Assembly: GCF_000691145.1 (NCBI RefSeq)
Contig: NZ_ASJC01000003.1
Location: forward strand, 350,785-414,784
From: Bacillus altitudinis 41KF2b
GTDB taxonomy: Bacteria > Bacillota > Bacilli > Bacillales > Bacillaceae
DNA length: 64,000 bases
Reading direction: 5' to 3'
Position numbers and translations under genes: made by a program. The number at the start of each line of letters is the position of its first letter. The first letter of the stretch is position 1. Shown piece by piece: positions 39,277 through 47,673 of the stretch. The notes under the pieces were generated by a model, which searched no databases, was not told the DNA's origin, and saw only the letters and a program-made list of their open reading frames with translations.

Positions 39277-39973
39277 ATCGAACCCTTCCTTCACACAAGA
39301 TGACAATGATCAGTGCTAAATAAAAAATGACATCCAGCCCGCCCTTTAATGCTAAAAGACCAAAGAAGAACACCATGGCCTGATAAATACGCCCATTCCA
39401 GCGCAATGCCTGCTGATCAATGGAGACGAGCGGGAACAGAAATGAAAGTCCTGCTCCAATGATACCCCAGCTGACAAAATTCTCAAAAGGGATACCAAAG
39501 AAACCTCCGCCGTCATACCACACCCAAAACTTTCGTTCAGCTGCTACCGGATCTAATATGAGATCAAGCAGCACAATCCATATACCCGTTTCGACGGCTC
39601 GTTTCCACTTCGATTGTTGTCTTGATAAAAAAAGACTATTTAAAAACACACCAACCCATGCAAAAGCGATCGTCAAAGGTACTCCCGCCACAAGAAATCC
39701 AAGCGTCGGATAATAATCATAGGCCCCAAATGGAAAATCAGTTGTGATCCCCACCCATTCAACCGTAAACGTCAACACACCCACAATGGCTGCTCTTACG
39801 ATCACAAAGCTCCATGCCCCGTAAATATTTCGGCCAATCTCAATGACGCAGCAGGCGTAAAGCACAAGAAAGATACCATTCGCAAACTGAAGCCATGCCG
39901 GCACTTCAAAAAAGACCATTAAAATAAGACCCACTACATACCATCCAACAAATACCCAACTCAATCTATACAC
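39245..39973 (-). CDS. Carotenoid biosynthesis membrane protein (CruF/DUF422 family)
   Basis: 242 residues, GTG after AAAGGAG. Seven or so membrane segments; TVEWVGITTDFPFGAYDYYPTLG is the conserved CruF-like block (carotenoid 1,2-hydratase type, Caroten_synth). First gene of the four-gene overlapping operon. Family match is strong; the reaction (hydration of a psi end) is inferred from CruF. Confidence 0.8.
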   Translation of the reverse strand: MYRLSWVFVGWYVVGLILMVFFEVPAWLQFANGIFLVLYACCVIEIGRNIYGAWSFVIVRAAIVGVLTFTVEWVGITTDFPFGAYDYYPTLGFLVAGVPLTIAFAWVGVFLNSLFLSRQQSKWKRAVETGIWIVLLDLILDPVAAERKFWVWYDGGGFFGIPFENFVSWGIIGAGLSFLFPLVSIDQQALRWNGRIYQAMVFFFGLLALKGGLDVIFYLALIIVILCEGRVRFERKRQKPIV

Positions 39974-40147
39974 GAAACCGCTCCTTTATTTCTACCAAAT
40001 TCAAGAAAGCATTCATGCTTCTAGTATAGAAAAAAAGACACGTTCTATAAATAAACAATGCGCTTCTTATTTTCATCTAGGCACTCACCAAAAATCCCTT
40101 TTGACATACTTTAATTAGTGATCTAGAACAAAGGAGGCGAATTACTC

Positions 40148-41149
40148 TTGAATCGTTCCATTAAAGTCAGACTGGCATTCATATTCGTTGTCCTGCTCTT
40201 TATTCCATTTGTCGCCTGTAAAAAAGACCAAGAGCAGACCGTACAAGTAGCCGAGGTGACCCATTCGGTCTTTTATGCACCGCTTTATGTCGCCCTATCC
40301 GAAGGATTTTTCAAAGATGAAGGCTTAGAGGTTGAATTAAAAACCACTTGGGGCGGCGATAAAACAATGACAGCTCTCTTATCCGGCGGCGCTGATATCG
40401 CTCTGACCGGATCTGAATCTTCTATTTATGTGGAAGCACAAGACACGAAAGACTCTGTCATGAACTTTGCACAGCTGACACAAACAGACGGTACATTTCT
40501 TGTTTCAAGGGAAAAAATCAATCAATTCTCTTGGGATCAATTGAAAGGAAAGGACTTTCTCGGACAACGGAAAGGCGGCATGCCGCAAATGGTCGGTGAA
40601 TATGTCCTGAAAAAAGAAGGCATTGATTTGAAACAGGATCTTCGCATGATTCAAAATATTGACTTTGCCAACATTTCAGGTGCTTTTTCCTCTGGAACTG
40701 GCGATTTTGTGCAGTTATTCGAACCGACAGCTTCCTTAATTGAAAAAGAAGGCAAAGGGTACATTACCGCCTCCTTTGGTGAGGCTTCCGGCAAGGTGCC
40801 TTATACCACCTTTATGGCAAAGAAGAGTTACTTAGAGGAAAACAAAGAGACAGCTGAAGCCTTTACTCGTGCCATTTACAAAGCGCAAAAATGGGTCAAA
40901 GCAAAGAACCCAGAGGAGATTGCCGAGACAATTCAATCTCAATTTCCTGATACAGACCTTGATGTCTTATCAACAGCCATTAAACGCTACAAGCAGCAGA
41001 ACTCCTACGCAACAGATCCCCTTCTAAATGAAGAGGAATGGAACAAATTACAGGAAATCATGAAGGCAAGTGGTGAACTGCCGGAATTTATCCCGTACAA
41101 ACAACTTGTCAATTCATCCATTGCCAAGAAGGTCACAGATCACAAATAG
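40148..41149 (+). CDS. ytlA: ABC transporter substrate-binding lipoprotein (YtlA), NMT1/THI5-like
   Basis: 333 residues, TTG start about 10 bases after AAAGGAGG. Signal peptide and lipobox FVAC (Cys near residue 24). NMT1/THI5-SsuA fold: VTHSVFYAPLYVALSEGFFKDEGLEVEL. Binds a small organic ligand, such as a sulfonate or pyrimidine; which one is not visible. First gene of ytlA-C-D. Confidence 0.87.
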   Translation: MNRSIKVRLAFIFVVLLFIPFVACKKDQEQTVQVAEVTHSVFYAPLYVALSEGFFKDEGLEVELKTTWGGDKTMTALLSGGADIALTGSESSIYVEAQDTKDSVMNFAQLTQTDGTFLVSREKINQFSWDQLKGKDFLGQRKGGMPQMVGEYVLKKEGIDLKQDLRMIQNIDFANISGAFSSGTGDFVQLFEPTASLIEKEGKGYITASFGEASGKVPYTTFMAKKSYLEENKETAEAFTRAIYKAQKWVKAKNPEEIAETIQSQFPDTDLDVLSTAIKRYKQQNSYATDPLLNEEEWNKLQEIMKASGELPEFIPYKQLVNSSIAKKVTDHK

Positions 41150-41164
41150 AACAGGAGGTAGCAC

Positions 41165-41935
41165 ATGTCTTTCCTTCAAATTGACCATGTGACCCACACG
41201 TACTTCTCTTTAAAAGAAAAAACAACGGCCATCAAGCACATCAATATGGAGATCACTCAAGGTGAATTTATCTCATTTATTGGTCCCAGCGGCTGCGGGA
41301 AAACAACCTTGCTGTCCATCATCGCAGGCATTACGCCACCCTCTGAAGGTCGAATTTTAATCGAAGGAAAAGAACCGAATCAACAGGAGCATCAAATCGG
41401 TTATATGCTCCAGCAAGATTATTTGTTCCCCTGGAAAACGATCAAGGAAAATGTCATTCTCGGGTTAAAAATTGCAAAACAAGATTCACATGAAGCCACC
41501 TCAGCTGCCCTTAGCTTACTGCCAAAGCTTGGACTCAATGATGTCGAAGATAAATACCCGAAGGAGCTGTCAGGCGGGATGAGGCAGCGTGCGGCTCTCG
41601 CCCGAACGCTTGCAGTTGATCCCGGACTGCTTCTGCTAGATGAGCCATTTTCAGCACTAGATTACCAGACGAAACTGACATTAGAAGACCTCGTCTTTCA
41701 CACATTAAAAAACTACCAAAAAACGGCTGTTCTTGTCACGCATGACATCGGCGAAGCCATTGCGATGAGTGATCGCATTTTCTTATTCTCAAAGCATCCC
41801 GGCTCTATCCAGCGAATGTTTACGGTTCCAGATGATCTGAGGACGCTCTCTCCTTTTGAAGCGAGACAGACAGCAAGTTTCCAAGAGCTCTTTCAAACGA
41901 TTTGGAAGGAGCTGAAGACAGTTGAAACACAGTGA
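41165..41935 (+). CDS. ytlC: ABC transporter ATPase (YtlC), nitrate/sulfonate/taurine type
   Basis: 256 residues. Walker [14 protein letters not shown]-loop [10 protein letters not shown], signature [15 protein letters not shown], Walker [13 protein letters not shown]. Closest in style to SsuB/TauB. ATG after ACAGGAGG; overlaps ytlD by 14 bases. Confidence 0.92.
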   Translation: MSFLQIDHVTHTYFSLKEKTTAIKHINMEITQGEFISFIGPSGCGKTTLLSIIAGITPPSEGRILIEGKEPNQQEHQIGYMLQQDYLFPWKTIKENVILGLKIAKQDSHEATSAALSLLPKLGLNDVEDKYPKELSGGMRQRAALARTLAVDPGLLLLDEPFSALDYQTKLTLEDLVFHTLKNYQKTAVLVTHDIGEAIAMSDRIFLFSKHPGSIQRMFTVPDDLRTLSPFEARQTASFQELFQTIWKELKTVETQ

Positions 41936-42716
41936 CCTTTTACATGAAGCCTATCGAAAAAAAGTTCGAATGGAAAAACGCATGACGCGAGTCTACCAGT
42001 TGATCATTTTCGCCAGTTTCTTTTCGCTTTGGGAGCTTGCGAGCCATTTCAGACTGATTGACCCGCTCATTTTCAGTTCACCATCTGCCGTCTGCCAATT
42101 GTTTGTACAAAAATTATCAGATGGTTCATTAATCAATCATATGAGCATTACGCTGTTTGAAACAGTGCTCGGCTTTCTACTTGGTACTTTTTGCGGCATT
42201 TTATTAGCCGCCGCCTTATGGTGGTCCACCCGTCTTGCAAATGTTCTTGATCCTTATTTGGTTATTTTAAATGCGATGCCGAAAGTTGCTCTCGCCCCCA
42301 TTTTAATTGTTGCCCTTGGACCAGGCATGATCAGCATTGTCGCGATGGGTGCCATTATCAGTGTGATCATTACCACCATCGTCATTTATACAGCCTTTCA
42401 AGAAGTCGATGAGAATTATTTAAAGGTCATGAAAACCTTTGGCGCGAAAAAAAGAACGGTCTTCCGTGAGGTCATTTTGCCAGCAAGTATTCCAACGATG
42501 ATCTCTGCCATTAAGGTCAATGTTGGTCTTTCTTGGGTTGGGGTCATTGTGGGGGAATTCCTTGTTTCCTCAAAAGGACTCGGCTATATGATCATCTATG
42601 GCTTTCAAGTCTTCAACTTTACACTCGTGTTCTTAAGTCTTTTCATTATCGCCGTCTTCGCCACCATCATGTATCAGCTTGTTGAATGGCTGGAACGCCG
42701 TTTTCTGCAAAAATAA
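41922..42716 (+). CDS. ytlD: ABC transporter permease (YtlD)
   Basis: 264 residues, TTG start. Six membrane segments and the EAA loop ([20 protein letters not shown]), SsuC/TauC type. Completes the YtlA-C-D importer. Terminated by a strong hairpin shared with ytkD. Confidence 0.9.
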   Translation: MKHSDLLHEAYRKKVRMEKRMTRVYQLIIFASFFSLWELASHFRLIDPLIFSSPSAVCQLFVQKLSDGSLINHMSITLFETVLGFLLGTFCGILLAAALWWSTRLANVLDPYLVILNAMPKVALAPILIVALGPGMISIVAMGAIISVIITTIVIYTAFQEVDENYLKVMKTFGAKKRTVFREVILPASIPTMISAIKVNVGLSWVGVIVGEFLVSSKGLGYMIIYGFQVFNFTLVFLSLFIIAVFATIMYQLVEWLERRFLQK

Positions 42717-42748
42717 AAAGCGCAGGGTCATGTCCCTGCGCTTTTTTT
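42715..42748. terminator. Bidirectional terminator between ytlD and ytkD
   Basis: AAAAAGCGCAGGG / CCCTGCGCTTTTTTT, perfect stem, T-rich on both strands. Confidence 0.93.
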
Positions 42749-43223
42749 AACGAATCAAACCGTTCTTTTCTAAATAAGCAAGACTTTGTCTCAAGACATC
42801 ATCTTTCATAATAAAACTGAAATTTTTATTTTTTGCGATGGATCTTGGTAAGTCTGCGAAAAGAACGGGTCCTTTCGTTTCAAAATACGTGTCCTGCTTG
42901 ACGAGCCTTTCAATATCAGCGAAATAAATATTTTTGACAATGACTTTCTCTCTGCCAAGCACCTGATATTGACCAATATACGTTAATTCACGAACAACAG
43001 CACCCGTCTCTTCGTGAATCTCTCGTATAGCGGCTTGATCTGCTTCTTCATTTGGCTCTACTTTCCCTCCTGGAAACTCGTAGCCTCGATCCTCATGTTC
43101 AGTAAGTAGCCATTTTCCTTGATAGCGGCAAATAGCCCAAACATGCTTAGGATGACTTGAAAAAGGCTGCTCTTCAAAAGAGAGCTTGACCGTATTATGA
43201 TAATAGTCTTTAAATACATGCAT
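42747..43223 (-). CDS. ytkD: Nudix hydrolase (YtkD)
   Basis: 158 residues, same length as B. subtilis YtkD. The Nudix box GGKVEPNEEADQAA followed by IREIHEETGA fits GX5EX7REUXEEXGU. In B. subtilis it hydrolyses (8-oxo-)dGTP and limits mutation. ATG after TGAGGGATTTCAC. The 246 bases upstream to the next gene show no other gene. Confidence 0.92.
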   Translation of the reverse strand: MHVFKDYYHNTVKLSFEEQPFSSHPKHVWAICRYQGKWLLTEHEDRGYEFPGGKVEPNEEADQAAIREIHEETGAVVRELTYIGQYQVLGREKVIVKNIYFADIERLVKQDTYFETKGPVLFADLPRSIAKNKNFSFIMKDDVLRQSLAYLEKNGLIR

Positions 43224-43469
43224 GTGAAATCCCTCATATCCTGTCCTTGCTTCTTGTAAAACATCATACCACAGATCACATTTCTCTGAAGAATTTTTAT
43301 GAAAAGTGAAACAAACGAGTACTTCTATCTCGTCTGTATGTAAAATAAGTATTCTTGCTAAAACCTTTTTATCATCTCCATCCTCATCCCATTTTAATCA
43401 TGAAACCTTTTGCCCATGATGACGTAAATCAATAAGTGTTTGTCCTACACAGACGAGGAGGAAACCAGC

Positions 43470-44123
43470 ATGAGCATCACAAATGGATCAAAACAAGAAA
43501 ATAACAAAGCATGGCCAATGAGGCAACATGAGAAAGAAGACGCTTCTCTTGAGAAAGTGAAGAAACACCTCATGAAAGGACAAAAGTTAGATTTAACAAA
43601 AGACAATCCAAACGTAGATCAAATTCATATCGGACTTGGCTGGGACTTATCTGGTCAGCCAATTGATTTAGATACGCAAGTGTTTCTCTTAAATGAAGAG
43701 GACAAGCTTCTGTCTCCAAAACACCTGATCTATTATCATCAGCAGCAAAGCTTAGATGGAGCTGTTCGCCATCTAGGTGATCATCAGGTCGGTGGAGGCC
43801 ATCGGGACAATGAGATCATCATTATGCAACTGAGCAGAGTCTCACCCGATATTCAGAAAATCGTCGTAACAGCCACGATACATGATGCACACGAGCGGGC
43901 ACATCATTTTGGACAGGTGACCAATGCCTACTTGCGCCTTTCAGATCAAATCACACAACAGGAGATTTGTACCTTTCAATTAACAGAGGATTATTCATTT
44001 TGTACATCCATCATTTGTGCTGAACTAACGAGAGTTGAGAACGAATGGAAAATCACCGCAACCGGACAAGGTACGACCCTTGATTTAAACGACCTATGCC
44101 GCATCTACGGATTCACATCTTGA
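43470..44123 (+). CDS. TerD-family stress protein
   Basis: 217 residues from ATG at 43470, eight bases after GAGGAGG. After a charged 35-residue leader comes a TerD domain: LDLTKDNPNVDQIHIGLGWDL, IDLDTQVFLLNE, and GGGHRDNEIIIMQL, which hold the paired calcium-binding acidic residues. TerD proteins occur in tellurite and general stress clusters. Downstream AIM24 gene starts 22 bases later, so the two form an operon. Confidence 0.85.
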   Translation: MSITNGSKQENNKAWPMRQHEKEDASLEKVKKHLMKGQKLDLTKDNPNVDQIHIGLGWDLSGQPIDLDTQVFLLNEEDKLLSPKHLIYYHQQQSLDGAVRHLGDHQVGGGHRDNEIIIMQLSRVSPDIQKIVVTATIHDAHERAHHFGQVTNAYLRLSDQITQQEICTFQLTEDYSFCTSIICAELTRVENEWKITATGQGTTLDLNDLCRIYGFTS

Positions 44124-44145
44124 CAAAGGAAAGGAGCTGGCACAA

Positions 44146-44928
44146 ATGGGATTTCATTTCAACACGATCGAAGAACTGACCTTACAAGCAGAAGGCAACG
44201 GGATCTTTTTTGCTAAAAAAGGCGCTATGATTGCCGATCAAGGTACATTTCAATACCGTAAACGATTACTTGGGACGAATAAAGGAAATATGGTCAGCCA
44301 AGTATTTAATCATATTAGCAGAAAATTAACAGGTGAAAACCTTGAGATGATGGAAGTGAGTGGACAAGGCACTTGCTACTTGGCTGATTCTAGCGAGCAT
44401 GTGACCGTCATCAATCTTGAGCCGAACGGTCCTTGGCAACATGTTAGCGTGGAAAGTGAAGATTTACTTGCCTTTACTGAAGAATGTCACTATGGCGTGA
44501 CACCAGTAGGCGTTGGGATTTTATCACAGAAAGGGCTATTTACTTCAAAGCTCTCGTATCAAGGTCACGGGGCGCAGGTTGCCATCAAAACAAATGGAAA
44601 CCCGCTGATTTTAAAAGCACCTTGCCGTGTAGATCCTGACGCCATTGTCGCTTGGACGGGCAAAGCACCGAAAGTCAAATTAGATGTGAACTGGAAAACG
44701 TTCATTGGACAAACATCAGGCGAATCCTACTTGTTTGAATTTCATGAACAGGACCAAATTGTGATTATCCAGCCATCTGAACGAACATCTGGAATGCGGG
44801 TCGGGATAGATGATAACCGGTACAAACCCCAGAGTCAGAGTACCTCACACGAAATCACCAACTCACAGCAGGAAAATAGAGGCGGAATCAGTGATCTAAT
44901 CGGCGGTATCTTACAGCCTCGAAAATAA
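44146..44928 (+). CDS. AIM24 family protein (DUF124)
   Basis: 260 residues. Beta-rich AIM24/TRAP-like domain (QAEGNGIFFAKKGAMIADQG, HVTVINLEPNGPW, SGESYLFEFHEQDQIVIIQPSER), then a Ser/Gln-rich linker and a short GGISDLIGGILQPRK tail. AGGAGC before ATG. Often beside TerD genes in firmicutes; cellular role unknown. Confidence 0.8.
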   Translation: MGFHFNTIEELTLQAEGNGIFFAKKGAMIADQGTFQYRKRLLGTNKGNMVSQVFNHISRKLTGENLEMMEVSGQGTCYLADSSEHVTVINLEPNGPWQHVSVESEDLLAFTEECHYGVTPVGVGILSQKGLFTSKLSYQGHGAQVAIKTNGNPLILKAPCRVDPDAIVAWTGKAPKVKLDVNWKTFIGQTSGESYLFEFHEQDQIVIIQPSERTSGMRVGIDDNRYKPQSQSTSHEITNSQQENRGGISDLIGGILQPRK

Positions 44929-44929
44929 A

Positions 44930-44951
44930 AGCATGTAGAATGTCTCTACAT
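44930..44951. repeat. Left copy of a 22-bp direct repeat (degenerate terminator)
   Basis: Identical over 22 bases to 45132-45153. It holds GCATGTAGA and TCTACAT, but the last stem bases and T-run differ (ACTTTC), so its hairpin is shorter than in the right copy. Confidence 0.9.
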
Positions 44952-44965
44952 ACTTTCAGATCGTT

Positions 44966-45004
44966 GACAAAAGGCTAAAATGAACTTTCTTTTAGCCTTT
45001 TGTC
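44966..45004. terminator. Strong hairpin after the AIM24 gene
   Basis: GACAAAAGGCTAAAA / TTTTAGCCTTTTGTC, 15-bp perfect stem with a 9-base loop, then TTCTTTTC. Probable terminator, possibly both ways. Confidence 0.85.
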
Positions 45005-45010
45005 TTCTTT

Positions 45011-45132
45011 TCAGCGTGATAGAAAACCTTTGCAGTTTAGGAAGGACGAGTACTGGCGCAGAGCGAATTTGACATTCGTGAGCACCGGCACGCAGGACTG
45101 ACAAAGAATGCGAGGGTTTGTCTACACGCTGA
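45011..45132. repeat. Structured element with imperfect terminal inverted repeats
   Basis: The left arm 45011-45034 (TCAGCGTGATAGAAAACC...) and the right arm 45109-45132, read in reverse complement (TCAGCGTGTAGACAAACC...), match over about 24 bases with a single shift and a few changes that mostly keep G-U pairing. Inside is a GCGAAT / ATTCGT hairpin. No open frame. It could be a MITE-like element or a folded RNA. Tested only by eye. Confidence 0.7.
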
Positions 45133-45155
45133 GCATGTAGAATGTCTCTACATGC
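45132..45155. terminator. Right copy of the repeat, intact bidirectional terminator
   Basis: GCATGTAGA / TCTACATGC with a 5-base loop followed by TTTTT; serves the gene at 45160 on the minus strand as well. Contains the second copy of the 22-bp repeat. Confidence 0.85.
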
Positions 45156-45159
45156 TTTT

Positions 45160-45468
45160 TCAATTCATCAGTCCATTGGTCTCAATAAAGTTCTTTGTCT
45201 CTTCGTTACCGAGATCATGAATCATGGAATAAATTTCTTTTCTTTTCCTATCCATTTCGTCGTTTGGACTATCATAATGATATTCAAGAAATGGAACATG
45301 CGCCCGAAAGAAACCTTTCCAATCTGTCATATACTGTTCATCAAAATATTCTCTTAGCTGCAAGATTTGGTCATCATCTGCTTCTATCTGAAATTGCCAA
45401 GCAGCCACGTCTCTGTGCTGTGAGATTGATCCGTCTTGAACGGATACATAGTATGTGTGTCTCGCCAT
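45160..45468 (-). CDS. Small conserved protein, often labelled hydrolase/acyltransferase
   Basis: 102 residues from ATG at 45468, nine bases after AAAGG. Begins MARHTYYVSVQDGSISQ and has FRAHVPFLEYHYD; soluble, no membrane segment. I recall similar small proteins in Bacillus genomes with that vague label, but there is no catalytic motif to support it. Function unknown. Confidence 0.65.
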   Translation of the reverse strand: MARHTYYVSVQDGSISQHRDVAAWQFQIEADDDQILQLREYFDEQYMTDWKGFFRAHVPFLEYHYDSPNDEMDRKRKEIYSMIHDLGNEETKNFIETNGLMN

Positions 45469-45511
45469 CTGATTCATCCTTTTTCCTTTAGTATGACCAG
45501 ATATGAAGAAA

Positions 45512-45916
45512 TTACGGCTTTTTGCGCAATTTATTTTTAATGATGTCTAACACATCAATAAACAACTGTGGAATAGGAATTCCGAGAGCTCTGGCTGTTG
45601 AGACAATCTGGTACGATTCATAAATAATATAAAAGATGAGCGCTAAATCCTTAATTGTCCCCCCAGTCTTCAGCATGACATCGAAGAAGTGTGCCATGGA
45701 TATTAAAGAAATCGTCACAACCTTTCGAACAAGCCTGGTCAAAAAACGCTTCATCGTAAGTTGTCCAGTCACAGATTCTCTTAGGCTTGAACAAATTAAT
45801 TCTATAGCCATGAGTGTCACTAATATCATGAGTAAATATCCTGCTCCACCAAACAGAAAGCCCATTGCCGACAAACTGACTGTAAACAACGAAAAGATGC
45901 CTAAATCCTTGCTCAC
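45512..45916 (-). CDS. ytkC: Holin-family membrane protein (YtkC-like)
   Basis: 134 residues, four membrane segments and a basic C-terminal end (DIIKNKLRKKP). Fits the toxin-secretion/phage-lysis holin family (holin 4), as does B. subtilis YtkC. No endolysin gene or other phage gene lies near, so a prophage is not implied. Confidence 0.72.
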   Translation of the reverse strand: MSKDLGIFSLFTVSLSAMGFLFGGAGYLLMILVTLMAIELICSSLRESVTGQLTMKRFLTRLVRKVVTISLISMAHFFDVMLKTGGTIKDLALIFYIIYESYQIVSTARALGIPIPQLFIDVLDIIKNKLRKKP

Positions 45917-46040
45917 TTGGCATCAACATCCTTTCATAGTGGAACTTCTTACCTCAATAGTATATGCCGCATTTGATGAATAGCTTGGACGACAAAAAAT
46001 AAAGGCATGGTTAGCTGTGCAAAAAATTCGTGAAGCGCAT

Positions 46041-46071
46041 AAAAAGAGCCGCCTGTGACGGCGGCTTTCTT
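46041..46071 (-). terminator. Terminator of the yjfB-like gene
   Basis: AGCCGCC / GGCGGCT, loop TGTGAC (read on plus), with CTTTTTAT on the minus side. Confidence 0.85.
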
Positions 46072-46073
46072 GG

Positions 46074-46265
46074 TTAAACTCTGACATCAATAAACGTAGC
46101 ATCTGAATCTTTGGGCTGAACAGCTTGAGGCTGCTGCTGCACTTGATCGAGCATCACCATAGCTTGTGCTGTGTTCGTGGCAAGCTGTGAATTCAATAAA
46201 CTGATATTAAGTGTTTTTTGAATACTCGCCACTTGCTGGCTCATCATTCCTGCAATTGAGGACAT
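46074..46265 (-). CDS. YjfB family putative motility protein
   Basis: 63 residues: MSSIAGMMSQQVASIQKTLN and a Gln/Ala-rich helix, the typical YjfB pattern. GGGAGGGG precedes the ATG. The family is labelled motility protein from regulon data; no mechanism is known. Confidence 0.8.
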   Translation of the reverse strand: MSSIAGMMSQQVASIQKTLNISLLNSQLATNTAQAMVMLDQVQQQPQAVQPKDSDATFIDVRV

Positions 46266-46339
46266 TTTCTCCCCTCCCTTCCCTTTTCTCTTCGGCTGAA
46301 AGCCCCATCAATTCAATGGGCTGTCTGTCACAAATCCAT

Positions 46340-46378
46340 AAAAAAAGAATGCCGATCTGTTTAATGATCGACATTCCT
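46340..46378 (-). terminator. dps terminator
   Basis: GAATGTCGATC / GATCGGCATTC (one G-T pair), then TTTTTTTATG on the minus strand. Confidence 0.88.
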
Positions 46379-46389
46379 TTCACATTCGC

Positions 46390-46827
46390 TTATCCTAAGT
46401 ATGCTTTAAGCATCCAGTTGTGTTTTTCAATGGATTGATGAATCGCAAGCAGCATATCACCTGTTGTTTCATCGCCAACTTCTGCAGCCAGCTCCATGCC
46501 TCGCTTAAGTTCTTCTGCAATATTAGAGAAATCATCATACAGATTTTTCACCATTTGCTCGGCTGATTCATTGCCTTCCGCTTCTTGAATGCTAGAAATT
46601 TCTAAGCACTCTTTCATTGTCGCAACAGGTTGTCCATTTAATGCGAGCATACGCTCAGCCAAATCATCGATATAAGTGGCTGTTTCTGTATATAATTCCT
46701 CGAATTTTTCATGGAGTGTAAAGAAATCTTTTCCCTTTACATACCAGTGATAGTTATGTAATTTTACGTAAAGCACAGTCCAATCTGCTACTTGTTTATT
46801 GACGACGTTTAATAATTTTTCAGACAT
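46390..46827 (-). CDS. dps: Dps-family ferritin-like DNA-protecting protein
   Basis: 145 residues, same length as B. subtilis Dps (YtkB). Four-helix bundle with the ferroxidase residues in [10 protein letters not shown] (His) and [14 protein letters not shown] (Asp/Glu). Stores iron and shields DNA in general stress. GAGGAATC before ATG. Driven by a sigma-B promoter. Confidence 0.94.
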   Translation of the reverse strand: MSEKLLNVVNKQVADWTVLYVKLHNYHWYVKGKDFFTLHEKFEELYTETATYIDDLAERMLALNGQPVATMKECLEISSIQEAEGNESAEQMVKNLYDDFSNIAEELKRGMELAAEVGDETTGDMLLAIHQSIEKHNWMLKAYLG

Positions 46828-46864
46828 GTTGATTCCTCCTTATGTAGTTGCGTTTAGTATGGGA

Positions 46865-46892
46865 TTACCCTTTTTTTATTATACTGAAACCT
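46865..46892 (-). promoter_or_regulatory. Sigma-B promoter of dps
   Basis: On the minus strand AGGTTTCA (-35), 14 bases, GGGTAA (-10). This fits the sigma-B consensus RGGTTTRA-N12-15-GGGWAW with one mismatch; B. subtilis dps is a known sigma-B gene. Confidence 0.8.
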
Positions 46893-46958
46893 GCCATCAT
46901 TTTCTTCTATTTTGACCGCATGAAATATATGTTAATATGGAAATAAGGAGGGAGTTAG

Positions 46959-47105
46959 ATGCTGTTACTTGGGATTATCAGCTTTATCATTATCTCAATC
47001 GTTGTCTTTTTATCACTGTGGACGACATCAAAGGCTTATGATTACAAGCATAAAGTCGATTCACCACAGGATGCTGAACCAAACCAACGTCCTAACCCAA
47101 AATAA
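46959..47105 (+). CDS. ytzI: YtzI-like small membrane protein
   Basis: 48 residues. One membrane segment LLLGIISFIIISIVVFLSLW, then a polar tail ending PNQRPNPK. AAGGAGGGAG six to seven bases before the ATG. Too short for many gene callers. Function unknown; B. subtilis has a like-sized ytzI beside ytkA. Confidence 0.75.
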   Translation: MLLLGIISFIIISIVVFLSLWTTSKAYDYKHKVDSPQDAEPNQRPNPK

Positions 47106-47113
47106 AACCGCTT

Positions 47114-47551
47114 TCAATGATGTGAGGTATCTTCTTCTTCAGTAGATGAACTCTCTTTTTTCACATCACCTACATGGATGTTTGTCTTCGGCATATTATG
47201 CTGCTGTTTAGCTGTCACATGGACTTGTATGATATAAAGGCCATCTTGTTTGAAAGCTGTATGCAATTCATATACACCTTTCTCCTTTTTCTTTGGCTGA
47301 ATCATCTTGCTGTTATCCTTGTCGCCATCTTTCCACACTTCAAATTGAACATCATCTGCATCATCAACAGGCGTATCACCATATGTGACAGCTGCTTTTA
47401 CGATAACGTTTTCATTTTTCTCCACTTGCTCCGGCCCTGTTAGTTTGACTTCTAATAGCTCAGGCACTTCTCCCTTGTCATTGCTCGCTGCCGAGTTTCC
47501 ACATGCACTAAGTAATGCGAGCATCAAAATGATTCCTACCATTTTCCGCAT
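47114..47551 (-). CDS. ytkA: YtkA-like lipoprotein (FixH-like fold)
   Basis: 145 residues from ATG at 47551, eight bases after GGGGGA; the longer frame lacks a ribosome site. Lipobox LSAC near residue 17, then a YtkA domain (KNENVIVKAAVTYGDTPVDD, YIIQVHVTAKQQHNMPK) and an acidic, His-ending tail. Surface lipoprotein, role unknown. Confidence 0.83.
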   Translation of the reverse strand: MRKMVGIILMLALLSACGNSAASNDKGEVPELLEVKLTGPEQVEKNENVIVKAAVTYGDTPVDDADDVQFEVWKDGDKDNSKMIQPKKKEKGVYELHTAFKQDGLYIIQVHVTAKQQHNMPKTNIHVGDVKKESSSTEEEDTSHH

Positions 47552-47629
47552 TCGTGTATCCCCCTTTTTTACTGACATGTCCATTTTAACAAATATCCCC
47601 TATTTTAACAGCTCTCGTTTCATTTCATA

Positions 47630-47660
47630 TAAAAAACCGGACATTCAATATGTCCGGTTC
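47630..47660 (-). terminator. luxS terminator
   Basis: AACCGGACAT / ATGTCCGGTT with TTTTTTATAT on the minus strand. Confidence 0.92.
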
Positions 47661-47673
47661 ATCATCTTACTGA

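Noticed and set aside
40101..40129. TTGACA-N17-TAGAAC promoter for ytlA
   Set aside because: The start point would fall inside the ribosome site of ytlA, so a functional promoter there is unlikely.
43307..43334. Possible ECF sigma promoter TGAAAC ... CGTC before the TerD gene
   Set aside because: Spacing is 18 bases, longer than the usual 16-17, and the match is short.
45512..45916. Prophage remnant suggested by a holin-family gene
   Set aside because: No endolysin, integrase or structural phage gene nearby, and the gene has a counterpart at the same place in B. subtilis.
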